Shown here one piece after another: positions 10,118 through 21,050 of a DNA stretch of 54,643 bases. How positions within the stretch are numbered: the first letter of the stretch is position 1; each line of letters begins with the position of its first letter. Both the position numbers and the translations under genes were made by a program. Under the pieces are notes generated by a model. That model saw nothing but the letters and a program-made list of their open reading frames with translations, ran no database searches and was not told the DNA's origin. The DNA is from Prorocentrum cordatum (Eukaryota; Sar; Dinophyceae; Prorocentrales; Prorocentraceae): contig CAUYUJ010001303.1 of assembly GCA_963575745.1 (NCBI GenBank), positions 447,399-502,041 on the forward strand. Direction: 5' to 3'.

Positions 10118-11797
10118 ATGGCGGGCAAAGGCGAAGGCGGGAAGGGGCGCGGCGCCCCCTGGGCTCCGCGGCATCGCTCCTGGGCGCAGCCGCATCTTCC
10201 TGCTTCTGGAGGTGGGCAGGGCAAAGGCGCGGGCCACCCGCCCAGACGCCAGGGCCTCAGGACCTGGCCCCCGCTCTCTCCTGGTCCTCAGGGTGTTGGC
10301 GCTGCTGCTCGCGTTGGTGGCGCCCCTCCCGGCAGCTCGGCCACTCGCTGGACATGCTGCTGGTGTGGGTGCGGAAAGAACAAGGGGCGCTTCTATTATT
10401 GCAAGCATTGCGGGGCCCTCGGGGGCGACTCGGCCCCGCTGCCCTCCGCCCGGGCGTCAGGCACGACCCTGGAGCTCCTCGGCTACGGCACGGGCAAGCA
10501 TGGCGGGGCCCAGGGCCACGGGACGGGCGCCGCCGCTGCCCTCGCAGGCAGAGGCGGAGGCAAAGGCCTTCCTGATGGCGGCGCCGCCTCCAAGCCCCCC
10601 CCCCCCCCCCACCACCACCACCACCACCACCACGCGCACACGCGCGCACACGCACACACGCGCCCACACGCACACACACACACACACGCACACACACACA
10701 CACACGGCAGAGGAGTACTCCCAGATGGCCACGCGCTGCGGGAAGTTGGGGGCGCGCAGGGCGCTCGTGTTTACCGCGCAGCCGCGGCGGCGTTGCAGGG
10801 GCCCTTGCCCAAGCACGTCCCGCTGCAGGTTCAATTCAACCATGCCCATCGGCAAGCGCGCATGGTCGAGAATCGCCTGGAGAGCGCGGTCACGCAGTGC
10901 GAAGATATGGAACAAACTCTTGCGGCGCAGAGGTCTTTGGCGCTCCAGCTACGGTCGGGCTTGTTCGAGGCAGAGGGTCAGCACAGTGCACTCGCGCGGC
11001 GCTTCCATGACGACGTCCCCGGCCCTGCGCCCGACACCCTTGCAGATAGCAAGCGCAGTCCAGATGACCTCCTTGACGAGCTGCGATTACCAGCCATGTT
11101 CGACCTCGGCCTCGGAGACTGCTTCGCCGCCACGGAGGGGGCGGGCCCCCTGTCTGCCGAGGAGAAGGAGCAGCTGGCTACACGAGTCTCGCAGTTCAAG
11201 ACAGGCATCTCCGACATGGCTCGCCACCTTTTCTCGGGGGCTAAGCAGAAGGTCGACTGGCTCAAGGCCGGACACCAGTCGCTTGCTCAGCGCGCGGCGG
11301 CCAAGAAGCGGCGCACTGGCGAGGGGGGCCAAGGCGGGCCAGCTGCCGACGGCAGCTGCCAACTGGCCCTGGCTGGCGCAGGTGGCGGGCCAGCTGCCGA
11401 CGCGCCCGCCTCGGCTGCGGCTGGCAGCCCCGAGGCTGGGCCCGCTGAGGCGGCTGGCCCAGGCGACTCGGCGTCGGCTCCGACTTCGCAGGCGTCTGCG
11501 GCGACTTCTTCGGCGCGGTCGACGGCGCCGGCCCGTGCTTCTTCGCGCGCTGACAGGGTCGCTGGCAAACCTTCTGATTCAGTCCCCCTGGAGGAGCTTT
11601 GGGATCTCTGGAGCTTGGGCCGCGGGGCCGCCCCTCGGGAGTTCGGGGCCGTCGACCTGGCCAAGGGCTCTCGCTGGAAAACCTCCAGGAGGGAAACGAC
11701 TTCTTACTTTCAGGGCCCTGCCGTGCGTCGGCACAGGTCATTCTTTTGGAGCAAGCGAGGGCTGCCTCCGCTCCTCGCTTCCTCCTCTGACAGCTAA
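10118..11797 (+). CDS. LINE copy B ORF1, zinc-knuckle gag-like protein with expanded His tract
   Basis: The ATG at 10118 is the first Met after the pyrimidine array and is followed by a basic Gly/Lys start like copy A. The frame is open further upstream only because the array has no stops. Cys pairs lie at residues 80-85 and 95-98 (YYCKHC). A Pro then His/Thr/Ala tract (about residues 160-196) is coded by poly-C, CAC and CA repeats. A helical region with QARMVENRLESAVTQCEDME (about 230-250) may be a coiled coil. The C-terminal half is Ala/Pro/Ser-rich. 560 codons, longer than copy A ORF1 (404). It probably coats RNA as in other LINEs. Confidence 0.65.
   Translation: MAGKGEGGKGRGAPWAPRHRSWAQPHLPASGGGQGKGAGHPPRRQGLRTWPPLSPGPQGVGAAARVGGAPPGSSATRWTCCWCGCGKNKGRFYYCKHCGALGGDSAPLPSARASGTTLELLGYGTGKHGGAQGHGTGAAAALAGRGGGKGLPDGGAASKPPPPPHHHHHHHHAHTRAHAHTRPHAHTHTHAHTHTHGRGVLPDGHALREVGGAQGARVYRAAAAALQGPLPKHVPLQVQFNHAHRQARMVENRLESAVTQCEDMEQTLAAQRSLALQLRSGLFEAEGQHSALARRFHDDVPGPAPDTLADSKRSPDDLLDELRLPAMFDLGLGDCFAATEGAGPLSAEEKEQLATRVSQFKTGISDMARHLFSGAKQKVDWLKAGHQSLAQRAAAKKRRTGEGGQGGPAADGSCQLALAGAGGGPAADAPASAAAGSPEAGPAEAAGPGDSASAPTSQASAATSSARSTAPARASSRADRVAGKPSDSVPLEELWDLWSLGRGAAPREFGAVDLAKGSRWKTSRRETTSYFQGPAVRRHRSFFWSKRGLPPLLASSSDS
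10597..10705. repeat. Poly-C, CAC and CA microsatellites inside LINE B ORF1
   Basis: A run of about 14 C is followed by (CAC)n and then (CA)n with CG interruptions. The reading frame stays open and codes Pro, His and His/Thr. Confidence 0.95.
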
Positions 11798-12219
11798 GAC
11801 TGCCTGGGATTGAGATGTATTCCGCAGCGCAGGCCTCAGTCTCGCTGGCGCTCTCTACTCACTCGTGCTGACGCGGTGTTAGGCCAATCGTCGCACAGCT
11901 TGTGCGATTGGAACAATCAGCGCCAGTTTCCGATTTGTTTCGCCAGACCTGCTGGGGTCTATCTTGTGATATCGTTGGTCAAGGATGCTCCTTGTCGCAC
12001 CTCGCTGGCCAGGCTGCCAATGCCTGCCCCCTCTTCGGCGACGCAGGCCCCCGAGAATCTTTCTGCGTCTGGTAGCGACCACGGGGGGCCAGGGCCATAT
12101 GTGGGCCAGGGTCCTCGTCGCTGCCCCTCGCCCCCACCTTCTGCCAGCCTCGCCTGATCGGTTTCTGTTTCAGAACGCGAGGGCATGGGCCCATGCGGCT
12201 CTTGCCCTCGCCCCTCGTG

Positions 12220-13304
12220 CCTGCCTGCGGTGGTCGACGCGGTGCCACTCAGGATTCAGACCATCAGCTGTACTTCTTCTGGCAGGATGCGCAGCGTGAT
12301 CGAAGGCATTGACGCGCACATCTTGCTCTGCCAGGAGCACAGACTGCTTCCCCATGAAGATATTGACCAGGCTAGCGCCTGGAGTCTCTGCGGCGGCTGG
12401 AAGAGTGCGTAGTCGCCCGCCGCGGCCACTGATGCTGGGGGCTCTTCGGGGGGTGTCGCCATTTTCGCGCGCTTTTGCATGGGCTGCTCGGATGTTGCAG
12501 GAGGCCAGGCGCGCGCTGGGACGGCGGTGGTGCTCGTTTGAGCTCCCTGGCGCGCCGGCCGTGCTCATCGCCTCGGCCTGCCTCTATCTCTCGGAGGGGC
12601 TGTCTGACAGGAACTTGGAGCTTCTCTCGGATCTTGGGCTGCGCCTCTCCTCGGCTGCGAGACTTTGGATTCTTGGTGCGGGCTTTAGCGTGGAGCCCTC
12701 TGAGTTGGGATGGTCTCTTTTTGTCCAGCAGCTCAGAGGTGCTCTGGTCTTTCCCAAGTTGCCCACCCACTACCCTGCGGGGGCCCCCACCACCTTCGAT
12801 TACTCTGTCGTTTCTGGAGGTCTTAGCAAGGGCATCGAGAGGATCGTCGCGCGCTTGGATACGGAGCCCCCCCCCCGCAGGCCTGTCGACCTTAAGTTTT
12901 TTCTGTCAGCTGGCTGCGTTGAAAGCTCTGTCGTTCAGGCGCCCCCCGCCCTTGCCTGCCGGAGCGGTGATCGGTCCCTCGCCGAGACCTCCAGAGTGGT
13001 CGGGGTCCAGTATCTGGCTGACTCGGCCTTGGGTTTGCTCGACATAGGTCGCCCTAGTGAAGCTGCTTCCCGTCTAGCCCCCCTGCGCCGAAGGTGGGTT
13101 GACACTGCCGAAAGGGAACTGATTCCGTTGGTTGGGTCTTCGCCTGTCAAGCTCGGCGCTCGTGGGCTGGGCCCCCAGTCGGTCTGGCGCTCGGTTTTAG
13201 CTGAGGACTCCCAGCTCATATGCCCTGCCCACACACAGATCCATAACTTGGCTTGGGAAGCAGCTCAGGGCGTACATCCACTCCATGCGAGCAGGTGCGT
13301 CTAG
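12220..13304 (+). pseudogene. LINE copy B endonuclease (EEP) domain, broken
   Basis: It begins with IQTISCTSSG and HILLCQEHRLLP (about 12318-12353), the Glu-bearing motif. An in-frame TAG at about 12410 is followed by SSGGVAIFAR, typical of the domain. The frame then changes near 12470 and runs on through ILGAGFSVEPSELGW (about 12670-12715, where family members have GDFN.xP) and TTFDYSVVSGGL (about 12789-12825). The second Asp/Asn pair of GDFN is lost (GAGFS). This copy cannot code an active nuclease. Confidence 0.65.
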
Positions 13305-14985
13305 CACTGCCTCCTGTTTGAAGGACCTGTTGCTTCAGCCTCCGCTTGCGATCGCCAGCGCCAAGGCTGACTATATGCCCCTGTTCGAGCTGGTGGCGAC
13401 GTCCGTCGCGACCTCGGCTGCTCCCGATGCGTTTGCTGACGTTTATGCTCAGGTGCACGAGGCCGTCAAGGCCGCCGACAGCAAGTTCCTCGCGCAGGGC
13501 CGTGCCGTTTGGAAGGCATGGCTCAATGTCGGAGTGCAGCTTGGTGCGAAGCGATTCCCCGCGTTGCTTCGAGACCCGACCTGGGTGCCAGCAGCCTTTT
13601 TTTTCGGCCGAGGGCAGCGTGGTTTCGGATCCGCTCTCTCCTCTGAAAGCGGAGGGCCAGGGTTTCTCGTTTTTCTGGGGTTCTGGGTCGGGGGCCCAGT
13701 GTCGGTTTGAGCGTCTCGAACCCCCCCAGGATTGAGGCTGATTCTATTCGTGATAGATCTCGGTCATATAAGAGTGCGTCGGCGGTCTCTGTTGACGGAT
13801 TTCACTGTAGACATGTCTCGTTGCTGTCCGACGCGAGCCTCACCTGTCTGAGTCGAATTTTTTGTCTGATCGAGTATATTGGCATTCTTCTTCTTCGGAT
13901 TTCGGCTGTGCTGCTCGCGCTGCTGCCGAAGCCGACTCCGTTCAGGGTCTGGGGGCGATGCAGGCGCCCCTTCGCCATGGACTGGGAGGTCACACACCCC
14001 CGTGGGCACTGGGCAGCTGGCCAGCATCGGGGGGCGGCCGACGTCGTTTGGCGACGGGCGGTGGCGGCCGAAAGCGGTGTCGCCAGGGGTCAGGCCCGTC
14101 GCAGCATCTGCTTCGTTTTTTTTCTTGATGTTATACAAATGTATATATATATATGTGGATACGTTGGGGGATCGTTGCAGGAGGCACGGGTTTCCGATGA
14201 TCATCGCCATATTGGGCTTGTATGCGTAGAAAATTGGTCGGTCCCGCAGTCTCGGCGGTTGGATCGAGGGGCCCTACTTATGCGCGAATGGGGTCATCGT
14301 TGGCTGTTCGATGGCCACCACTCGCATCTGTGTCTACTGTCTTGACGGTTACGACAGCATCCCTCTTGCCCCCTCCACATCCCTGGATGTTTACATCGAT
14401 GACCAGGGCTTGTCCCCCACGGGTCGCCCTGGGGCCGTCGTGGAAGCTGTGGTGGCTGGTGCCGTAGCGTTGGATGGTGTCGCGAGGGATGTTTTCAGCT
14501 TTTCGTTTTCCCTGGAGAAGACGGCGATTGTGGCTAGCTCGGAGCTTGTCGGCACCCAGGTCCTCGACAGGCTCAGCCACCTCTGCCGCATCTGCTCTGG
14601 TTCCACGGTCAACCACGGCGTTGACTACGCGGCTGGTCGAGCCATCGGGGCCGGCGGCAAGGCGGCCAAGATGAAGGCTCGGAGAGCCAAGTCAGCTCGG
14701 GCAGCTCGGCGCCTAGCGCGGCAGGGCAAGGCGCTCAGTCGGGCTTCCTCCCGCGAGGTCTTCCCGGCAGGGCCCCTAATGGGGGCCTCCTATGGGTCTG
14801 AAGTCACGGGCATAAGCGATCACGACTTTAGCTTCTTGCGCCGCCGTGTTTTTTTTCTACCGTTCGCCGTCGCAGCCAGCTGAGGTCTCTCACAGCCGGC
14901 GTCACCCTGAACAACGATCCGACGTGGCGAGCTGCCACTGCCCCGATTCTCAGGTGGAGCAAAGGTGGCTTCGTCGGACCTCAGC
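13285..14985 (+). pseudogene. LINE copy B reverse transcriptase, broken
   Basis: Fingers region: SAVSVDGFHCRHVSLLSDA followed by LLALLPKP (about 13777-13935). A damaged stretch with frame changes and an AT microsatellite (about 14140-14156) follows, where palm motifs A and B should be. The catalytic SLDVYIDDQG (about 14380-14410) is intact, followed by EKTAIVASSELVG, VDYAAGR and a basic Arg/Lys/Ala stretch to about 14750. After a stop near 14881 another frame continues as [20 protein letters not shown] (to about 14980). RT function is lost; motif A is not recognisable. Confidence 0.65.
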
Positions 14986-14995
14986 CTTCACCTGG

Positions 14996-14996
<1 letters not shown>

Positions 14997-15056
<60 letters not shown>

Positions 15057-15057
15057 T

Positions 15058-15115
<58 letters not shown>
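14997..15115. repeat. (TC)n microsatellite with a T-run, inside LINE copy B
   Basis: About 120 bp of TC repeat with a central run of T (about 15050-15061). It interrupts the RT-RNase H connection of copy B. Confidence 0.97.
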
Positions 15116-15117
<2 letters not shown>

Positions 15118-15122
15118 CGCCA

Positions 15123-16830
15123 GTGCTCAGGCGCGCGTGGCGCGCCATTTTTCTTGCGCGCCCTGCAGCTGGAGGCGAGTTGCGGGCCCGGTCTCTGCCA
15201 CGCGGATGTCCTTGGTGCGCCTCGGGTGGCGCGCGGATAACTTCATGGCCCTGGCCGACGATCTTCGGGGGATCCATTCCTTTGGGGATCTTCTCGCCCT
15301 CGCTCGTCGGGCCCTTGTTCCGAGAAGGGTATTTCCGCATGTTGGGGGGAGACGCGGCGGCTGCGCGCGGCATCCAGTCACGTCTCTGCTACGACGTGGC
15401 GCGGGAAATTCTTTTTCTGCGCAGCAAGAAATTCACGCCCCTCCAAAAGGCCAGGATCCGGACCTTCTCCGCGGAAGCTTTCTTCGCGGCTGCCAGGGCC
15501 GAGTCTCCTGGTCATCGCTCCGGGCCTGTCTACATCCATTGTGGAGCCCGCGACGCCATCGCCATCTTCCACCGTTTGTGGGAATGCTCCCCCCCCCCCC
15601 CCCCCGCGGCTGAGGATAGGGGCAAGCTGGTCGAGCCCGATATCATCGCAGCTGCGCGCGCAGCTAAGGCCTCGGGCGAGCATTGAGGACAGCTTTCCAT
15701 TCATCTCTGGCGCCTTTCGGCACCCCGCTGACCTCTACCCTAGCACGCTGAGTGAGCAGGATGATGGCCCGATGCTGAAGTGGCAGAAGTACCCGAAGGA
15801 AGGCCCTGATGCGGCCCCTGTCGACAATCGTGTCTGGGGTGATATCTTTGTCGATTGTTATTGTTTTCGCCACGCGGTGCGCGAACTTGCTCGAGCGGGC
15901 AGCGCTGTTTGCATTGTGGACGACGCTGGTGACTTGGCTGCCGAGTTTCGCGTACCAGTGTGGGGCCCATGTCCTCCGACGGCTCAGAGTGCCGAATTCA
16001 GCGTTATACTTGGGCCCATGTGATTGCCACGCTCCCCGCAGACTGCCGCGTTCATTCGGATTGCAGCAACGTTGCACAGTCTGCCGCCGGAGGCAAGTCG
16101 GTTCAGTTGTCTCCCAAGAGGATGTGCACGGGAGCTTTTCTCCAGCGTTATGGCCGGGATGGTGGAGTCGCTTCTTGCTCGAAGGCGGCCGCCCATCCTG
16201 ACATCGACGCCCCTGGCATCGCACCCCGTGAGCGCTGGTGCAGGCTTGGCAATCACCATGCCGATGTAGCAGCCAAGCACGCAGTCTTCGTCGCACCCGC
16301 GTGACGAAGGTTTACTTCAGGATGCTGACAGGATGGTGTCGTTCGTTAGGGCTACGTTGAAGCTGACTGCTCACGTTATTGTCCACTGGCCCCCTTTGGA
16401 CTTGTCTGGAGTCGGCAGGGCCCCCGATCCCCCGTCCCACAGGAAGCCCACTTCTGGCCATGTTTGGAAATCCTGCAGCGGAATCCGGAGGTGCGCTCAC
16501 TGTTTGCGGGCGCGCAGGCCTTTCTCGAAGCCGCCCCCAGGATCTTGCGCCAGGAAGTCGTTAGTCCACGCGGACCACCGAGATGCCCTCGGGCACCGTG
16601 CCGTCGCCTTTCCGTGCTCTGACCACTCGGTGCTCTGTATTTGTCTCAGGTGCGAATGCCACACAAGCGGGGGTCAAATCCGTGGTCTGGCCCAGGAGTG
16701 CGTTGCCCATTATCCGCGCTGGTAAGTATGGCTGGGGCTACGTTTGTAAAGGACAGCACCCCCAGCACAGTCAGCGGAGAGCTGGAGTCAGAGTTGACAA
16801 TGAAGGTCTGGTCTAATGTTTCACCTCGGC
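15123..16830 (+). pseudogene. LINE copy B knuckle, RNase H and Cys-rich tail, broken
   Basis: The connection ends in a knuckle-like [18 protein letters not shown] (about 15537-15590) before a poly-C run. RNase H: RVWGDIFVDCYCFRHAVREL (about 15831-15890), where DGS of the family is DCY; then SAVCIVDDAG and a frame change near 15960. The second half has HSDCSNV (about 16053) and GNHHADVAAKHAV (about 16245-16285), the His motif. A tail with CAHCLRARRP (about 16495) and CICLRCECH (about 16640-16665), then GLAQEC, matches the Cys tail of copy A. Several frame changes; not functional. Confidence 0.65.
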
Positions 16831-16999
16831 GAGTGCGAGCGCCTTGCTGATCGCAGGCCCCGTCGAGGCTGCAGGCGCCTCCGACCCAGCCGCTGCCACC
16901 TCGTTCGCTGGTCCGTCTGCCGCAGTGGCGGGACCTGGCAGCGCTGTGCCTGTGCTCGCTCCGCAGCCCCGTGCCATCGCCTCTGGCCCATTACCCTCC

Positions 17000-17560
17000 G
17001 AAGGTGACGGACGACGGACTGGTGGGTGGCGCTTCGGGCTGCGGCCTCTTCGATGAATTAGCAGCGGACGAGGAAGCCGCCTTGTTCTTCGCTGCCGGTC
17101 CGTCTTCCGCCGCCCCGTTTGTCGGCGCTGCTGCGAACGCAGCTGGCTCGCGCGACGCTGCGCCGCTCGATGTTTCGCTGCCCCGCCTGGTCCTTCATCA
17201 GAGGGCGACGGACTTGTGGGCGGTGGGTCGGGCAGCGGCCCCTCTGCAAGTTTCGAAGCTGCCCCGTTGTCTGCCGTCGGCCATTTTGGCCAAGCTGCGG
17301 GCGCAGCTTGCCCCGCCGGCGTCGCGCCGACTCATGCCCCGCCGCCCAGCGCGCCAAGCATCGGCTCTTTGCCCGCGTCGGGCGAAGGACTTGTGGGCGG
17401 CGCTGTGGGCGACGGCCTTCCTGCATGCTTTGAAGACGCGGGGGCTGCTCGGCGCCCTGTCCCCCGTGCTGCTGCGGCGTCGCATCGTTCGTCCAGCGCC
17501 TCTCCGAGAGAAGCGCTGCGCCTGGTGCGAGTCGCTCTAGCGGTCCAGGATGGCGAGGCT
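17000..17560. repeat. GC-rich tandem repeat of about 185 bp, three units, coding-like
   Basis: GACGGACTKGTGGGYGG recurs near 17021, 17206 and 17385. Translated in the best frames, each unit reads G-[DE]-GLVGG-x2-G-x-G-x4-F-[DE]; units 2 and 3 share a frame (17216-17599) and unit 1 is one base out. It may be the remains of a repeated protein segment. I do not recognise the protein. Confidence 0.5.
17274..17294 (+). other. Spliced-leader-like fragment (relict DinoSL candidate)
   Basis: The 21 bases contain GCCATTTTGGC flanked by CCGT on the left and CAAG on the right, the order seen in the dinoflagellate spliced leader. Differences are CG for A and one missing T. Relict leaders mark retroposed mRNA in dinoflagellate genomes. 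It lies inside repeat unit 2 and is absent from units 1 and 3. Chance resemblance cannot be excluded. Confidence 0.25.
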
Positions 17561-17689
17561 CCTCTGCGGCACAAGGCCCCACCCTGGGCCCGAGCCTAGC
17601 GATTCCACCGACTAGGCTCGGCCATTGCCCGCCAGCTCCTCCCATCGTAGCTGGCGAAGTCCTCGGGCGTGACCCGATGAGGATTCATG

Positions 17690-20569
17690 CGCATGGAGCT
17701 GTGGCTAATCCACCTCTTCCTCATCCGCCCCCCCCTCCGCCTCCACCACCGCCTCCTCCTCCTCATCCTCCTCCTCGTCGATCCACCTCGCCCTTTTCCT
17801 CCTCCTCGATCCTACGACTCCCTCGTCCACTTCCTCCGTCTCATCCTCGATCCTCCTCCTCATCCTTGTCGGTCCTCCGCCTCCTCCTCCTCCTCCTCAT
17901 CCTCCTCCTCGATCATCCTGGATCCTCCTCCTCGCCCCCTGCTTCTCATCCGCCCCCCCTCTACCTCCTCCTCCTGGATCCTCCTCCCCTTCCTCCTCCC
18001 CGTCTCCGCTCCCCTTCGGTCCTCCGCCCCCTCTCCCCCCCCCCCCCCCCCCCCCCCCCCCCTTCCTCCCCCCCTCCTCCTCCTCCCCCCCCCCCCCCCT
18101 CTCCTTTTATTATCCTCTGTCCTCCCTCCTCTCCTCCTCCTCCTCCTCCTCCTCCTCCTCCCTCCTCCTCCTCCCCCCCCCCTCCTCCTCCTCCTCCCCC
18201 CCCTCCTCCTCCCCCCCCCCTCCCCCCGTCCACATCTCTCCTCTTCGGTCTCCGCCTCTGCCGCCCCTTCCTCCTTATCCTCTTCCGCCTTCGCCCCCCC
18301 CCCCCCCTTTATTTTCCTCCCCGCCCTCTTCTCGCTCCGCTTCCTGATCCTCATCCTCCGTCTCTTCATCCCCCTCCTCCTCCCCCTCGATCTTCCTCCC
18401 CCCTCCTCCTCCTCCTTCTCCTCCTCCTCCTACTCCTTCTCCTCCTCCTCCTCCTCCTCAGCCTCTGCTTCTCCTTCTCCTTCTCCTCCTCCTCCTTGAT
18501 CCCCCCCCCGTCGATGCCCCTCCTCCTCCTCATCCTGGATATTCCTCCTCATCCTCGATCTTCGTCCTCCTCTCCTCCTGCTCATCTTCCTCGACCACCC
18601 TCCTCCTCCTCTTGCTCATGTGCCTCCTCTTTGCCTCATCCTCCTCTCCTTCTCCTCCTCCTCTTTCTCCTCCTCCTCCTCCTCCCTCCTCTTCCCCCTC
18701 CTCCTCCCCCCTCCCTTTTCCTGCTCCTCCTTTTCCTGGATCCTTCTCCTCGATCATCCTCTTCCTCCTCCTCCTGCTCGAGAATCTTTATCAATTATCC
18801 TCCTCCTCCTCCTCCTCCGGCTCTACTCCTCCTCCTCCTCCAGCTCTTCCTGTTCGATCCTCCTCCTCGATCATCCGACCCCTCCCCTCCTCCCTCTCCT
18901 CCTAATCCTCCTCCTCCTCCTCGATCCTCATCTTCCGCCTCGTCCTTCACCTCCTCTCTCATCCCCCTAATATTGCTTATCCTCCTCCTCCTGTTCTCCT
19001 CCTCCTCCTCCGCCTCCTCCTCCTCCTCATCCGTCCTCCTCGTTCTCCTCCTCCTCCGCCTCCTCTTTCTCCTCCTTCTCTTTGATCCTCCCCCCCCTGA
19101 TCCGCGCGATCCCCCTCCTCCTCATCGTGTCTCGGCCTCCGCCTCCTCTGCCCCCTCCTATTCCCCCTCCTCCTCCCATCTCTCGATCCTCCTCCTGGAT
19201 CCTTCGCCTCCTCCTCGATCCTCCTCCTCGATCTCCCTCCCTCCTCCTCCTCCTCCTCCTTCTCCTCCTTTCTCTCGATCTGCATATTCCTCCTCGTCCT
19301 CTTCCGCCTCTCCTCCTCCGCATCCTCCTCGTCCTCCTCATCATGTTCCTCCTCATGCTCCGCCTCCTCCATCTTTTCCGTCTCTTCCCCGATCCGCCTC
19401 GTCCTCCTCGTCTTTCCCCTCCTCCTCCTCCTCCTCCTCCTCCTCCTCCTCCTCCTCCTCCTCCTCCTCGATCCTCATATTTTTCATTGTCCTCTTCCGC
19501 GTCTCCTCCTCCTCATCCTCATCATCCTGCTCCTCCTCCTCCTCCTCCTCGATCCTCCTCCTTCTCCTCCTCCTCGTCCCTCCTCCTCCTTCCCGGATCC
19601 TTCTCCTCGATCCTCCTCTTCCTCCTACTCGAGCCTCCTCCTCCTCCTCCTCCTCCTCCTCCTCATCCTCATCTTCCTCCTCTTCGTCGTACTGGATTAT
19701 ACTCCTCGATCCTCTTCCCCCGATTCCTCCTCCTCCTCCTCGATCCTCTTCCTCGCTCCTCCGCCTCCTCCTTCTCCTTCTCCTCCTTGATCCTTCCTTT
19801 CCTCCTTTGCCTCCTCCGCCTCCTCCTCTTCCGCCTCTCTCCTCCTCGTCCTCCTCCTCCTCCTCGCCCCCCTCCTCATCACCACCATCATCATCATCAT
19901 CATCAACATCATCAGCATCATCATCATCATCACCAACATCATCATCATCCCTCCTTCTCCTCCTCCTCCTCCTCATCCTCCTCCTCCCCCTTCTCCTCTT
20001 CCTCCTCTTCCTCCTCCGCCTCCTCATTGATCCGCCTCCTTCTCCTCCTCCTCCTCCTTCTCGATCCGCCTCCTCCTCCTCCTCCTCGATCATCCGCCTC
20101 CTCCTCCTCCTCCTCGATCCTCCTCCTCCTCGATTTTCCTCCTCCTTTCATCCTCCTCCTCGATCCTTCCCCTCCTCTTCCTTCTCGATCTTCCTCCTCC
20201 TCCTCCTCCTGGATCCTCCTCCTCGATCCCTTTCCTCCTCCTCGATTCACCTTCTCCCTCCTCCTCCCTTTCCTCCTCCTCGATCCTCCCCTTTCCTCCT
20301 CCTCCTCCTTCTCCTCCTCCTCCTCTTCCTCCTCCTGCACCTCCTTTTCTTCCTCCTCAACTTCCGCCTCTCTCCTCCTTCTTCTCGATCCTCCTTCTCC
20401 TCTTCCTCCTTGTTCGCCTCCTCCTCCTTTTCGATCCTCCTCCTCCTCCTCCTCCTCGATCCTCCGCCTCCTCCTCCTCCTCGCTCCTCCTCCTCCTCCG
20501 CCTCCTCCTTCTCCTCCCCCGTCCTCCTCCTCCTCCTCCTCCTCCTCCTCCTCCTCCTCCTCCTCCTCC

Positions 20570-20641
<72 letters not shown>

Positions 20642-20690
20642 GCCTCCCCCTCCGCCTTTTCCACCTCTTCGGTCCTCCTCCTCGATCCCC
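17690..20690. repeat. 3-kb pyrimidine (CCT-rich) array
   Basis: Almost pure C/T on + for 3 kb, again with recurring CGATCCTC and related spacers. It includes a run of 28 C (18035-18062), a CATCAT region (about 19880-19950) and (ATC)n (about 20571-20640). Frames over 1000 codons long cross it only because the composition excludes stop codons. It begins about 50 bp after the GC-rich repeat that follows LINE copy B. The opposite strand is a purine tract that could form triplex DNA. Confidence 0.96.
20571..20640. repeat. (ATC)n microsatellite at the edge of the array
   Basis: About 23 perfect ATC units. Confidence 0.97.
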
Positions 20691-20872
20691 CGCCATGCTC
20701 CCTGCTCCCCCGCCGCGCGCCCGCCGTCCGGGGAGGAGGAGGCCCGGCGGAGGGCGCCCTGGCCGCCCTGGCATCGACCCCCCCGCGCGGGCCCGGCCGC
20801 CCTCGGGCCTCTCGGGGCCCCGGGCCTCTTTCGGACTTCAATCGAGGGGGACGCACAATGAAGTAAACGTAA

Positions 20873-20990
20873 AAACTCGGAGGTCCACGCGGATTATTCG
20901 GATACGCGCTGGACCCCTTGGCGGCGCCTCTGGCGCCGCCCCTGGCGCGTATCCGCGAGTCCGAGAAATCCGCGCGGACCTCCGAGTGTT
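20873..20990. repeat. GC-rich foldback element, copy 1
   Basis: The arms ACTCGGAGGTCC-CGCGGATT (from about 20875) and its reverse complement (ending about 20987) pair well, including an inner CGGATACGCGC pair. The centre holds a second hairpin, GGCGGCGCC-TCT-GGCGCCGCC (20920-20940). The same centre and related arms recur at 40351-40476, and decayed forms at 37208-37318 and 28763-28830. Confidence 0.8.
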
Positions 20991-21050
20991 TATGTACATG
21001 TCATTATTCGTCTCCCTAGGTCAAGGGAGGACAAACCACCAGGACCCGAT

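Larger units (their letters stand above)
10118..16830 (+). mobile_element. LINE-type retrotransposon, copy B, complete domain order, heavily broken
   Basis: The domain order is that of copy A: ORF1 with Cys knuckle, endonuclease, RT with YIDD, knuckle, RNase H and Cys tail. It is longer than copy A because a CAC/CA repeat has grown in ORF1 and a TC repeat between RT and RNase H. At least six frame changes and a nonsense codon make it older or more decayed than copy A. It lies between two pyrimidine arrays (8930-9950 and 17690-20690). Confidence 0.85.
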
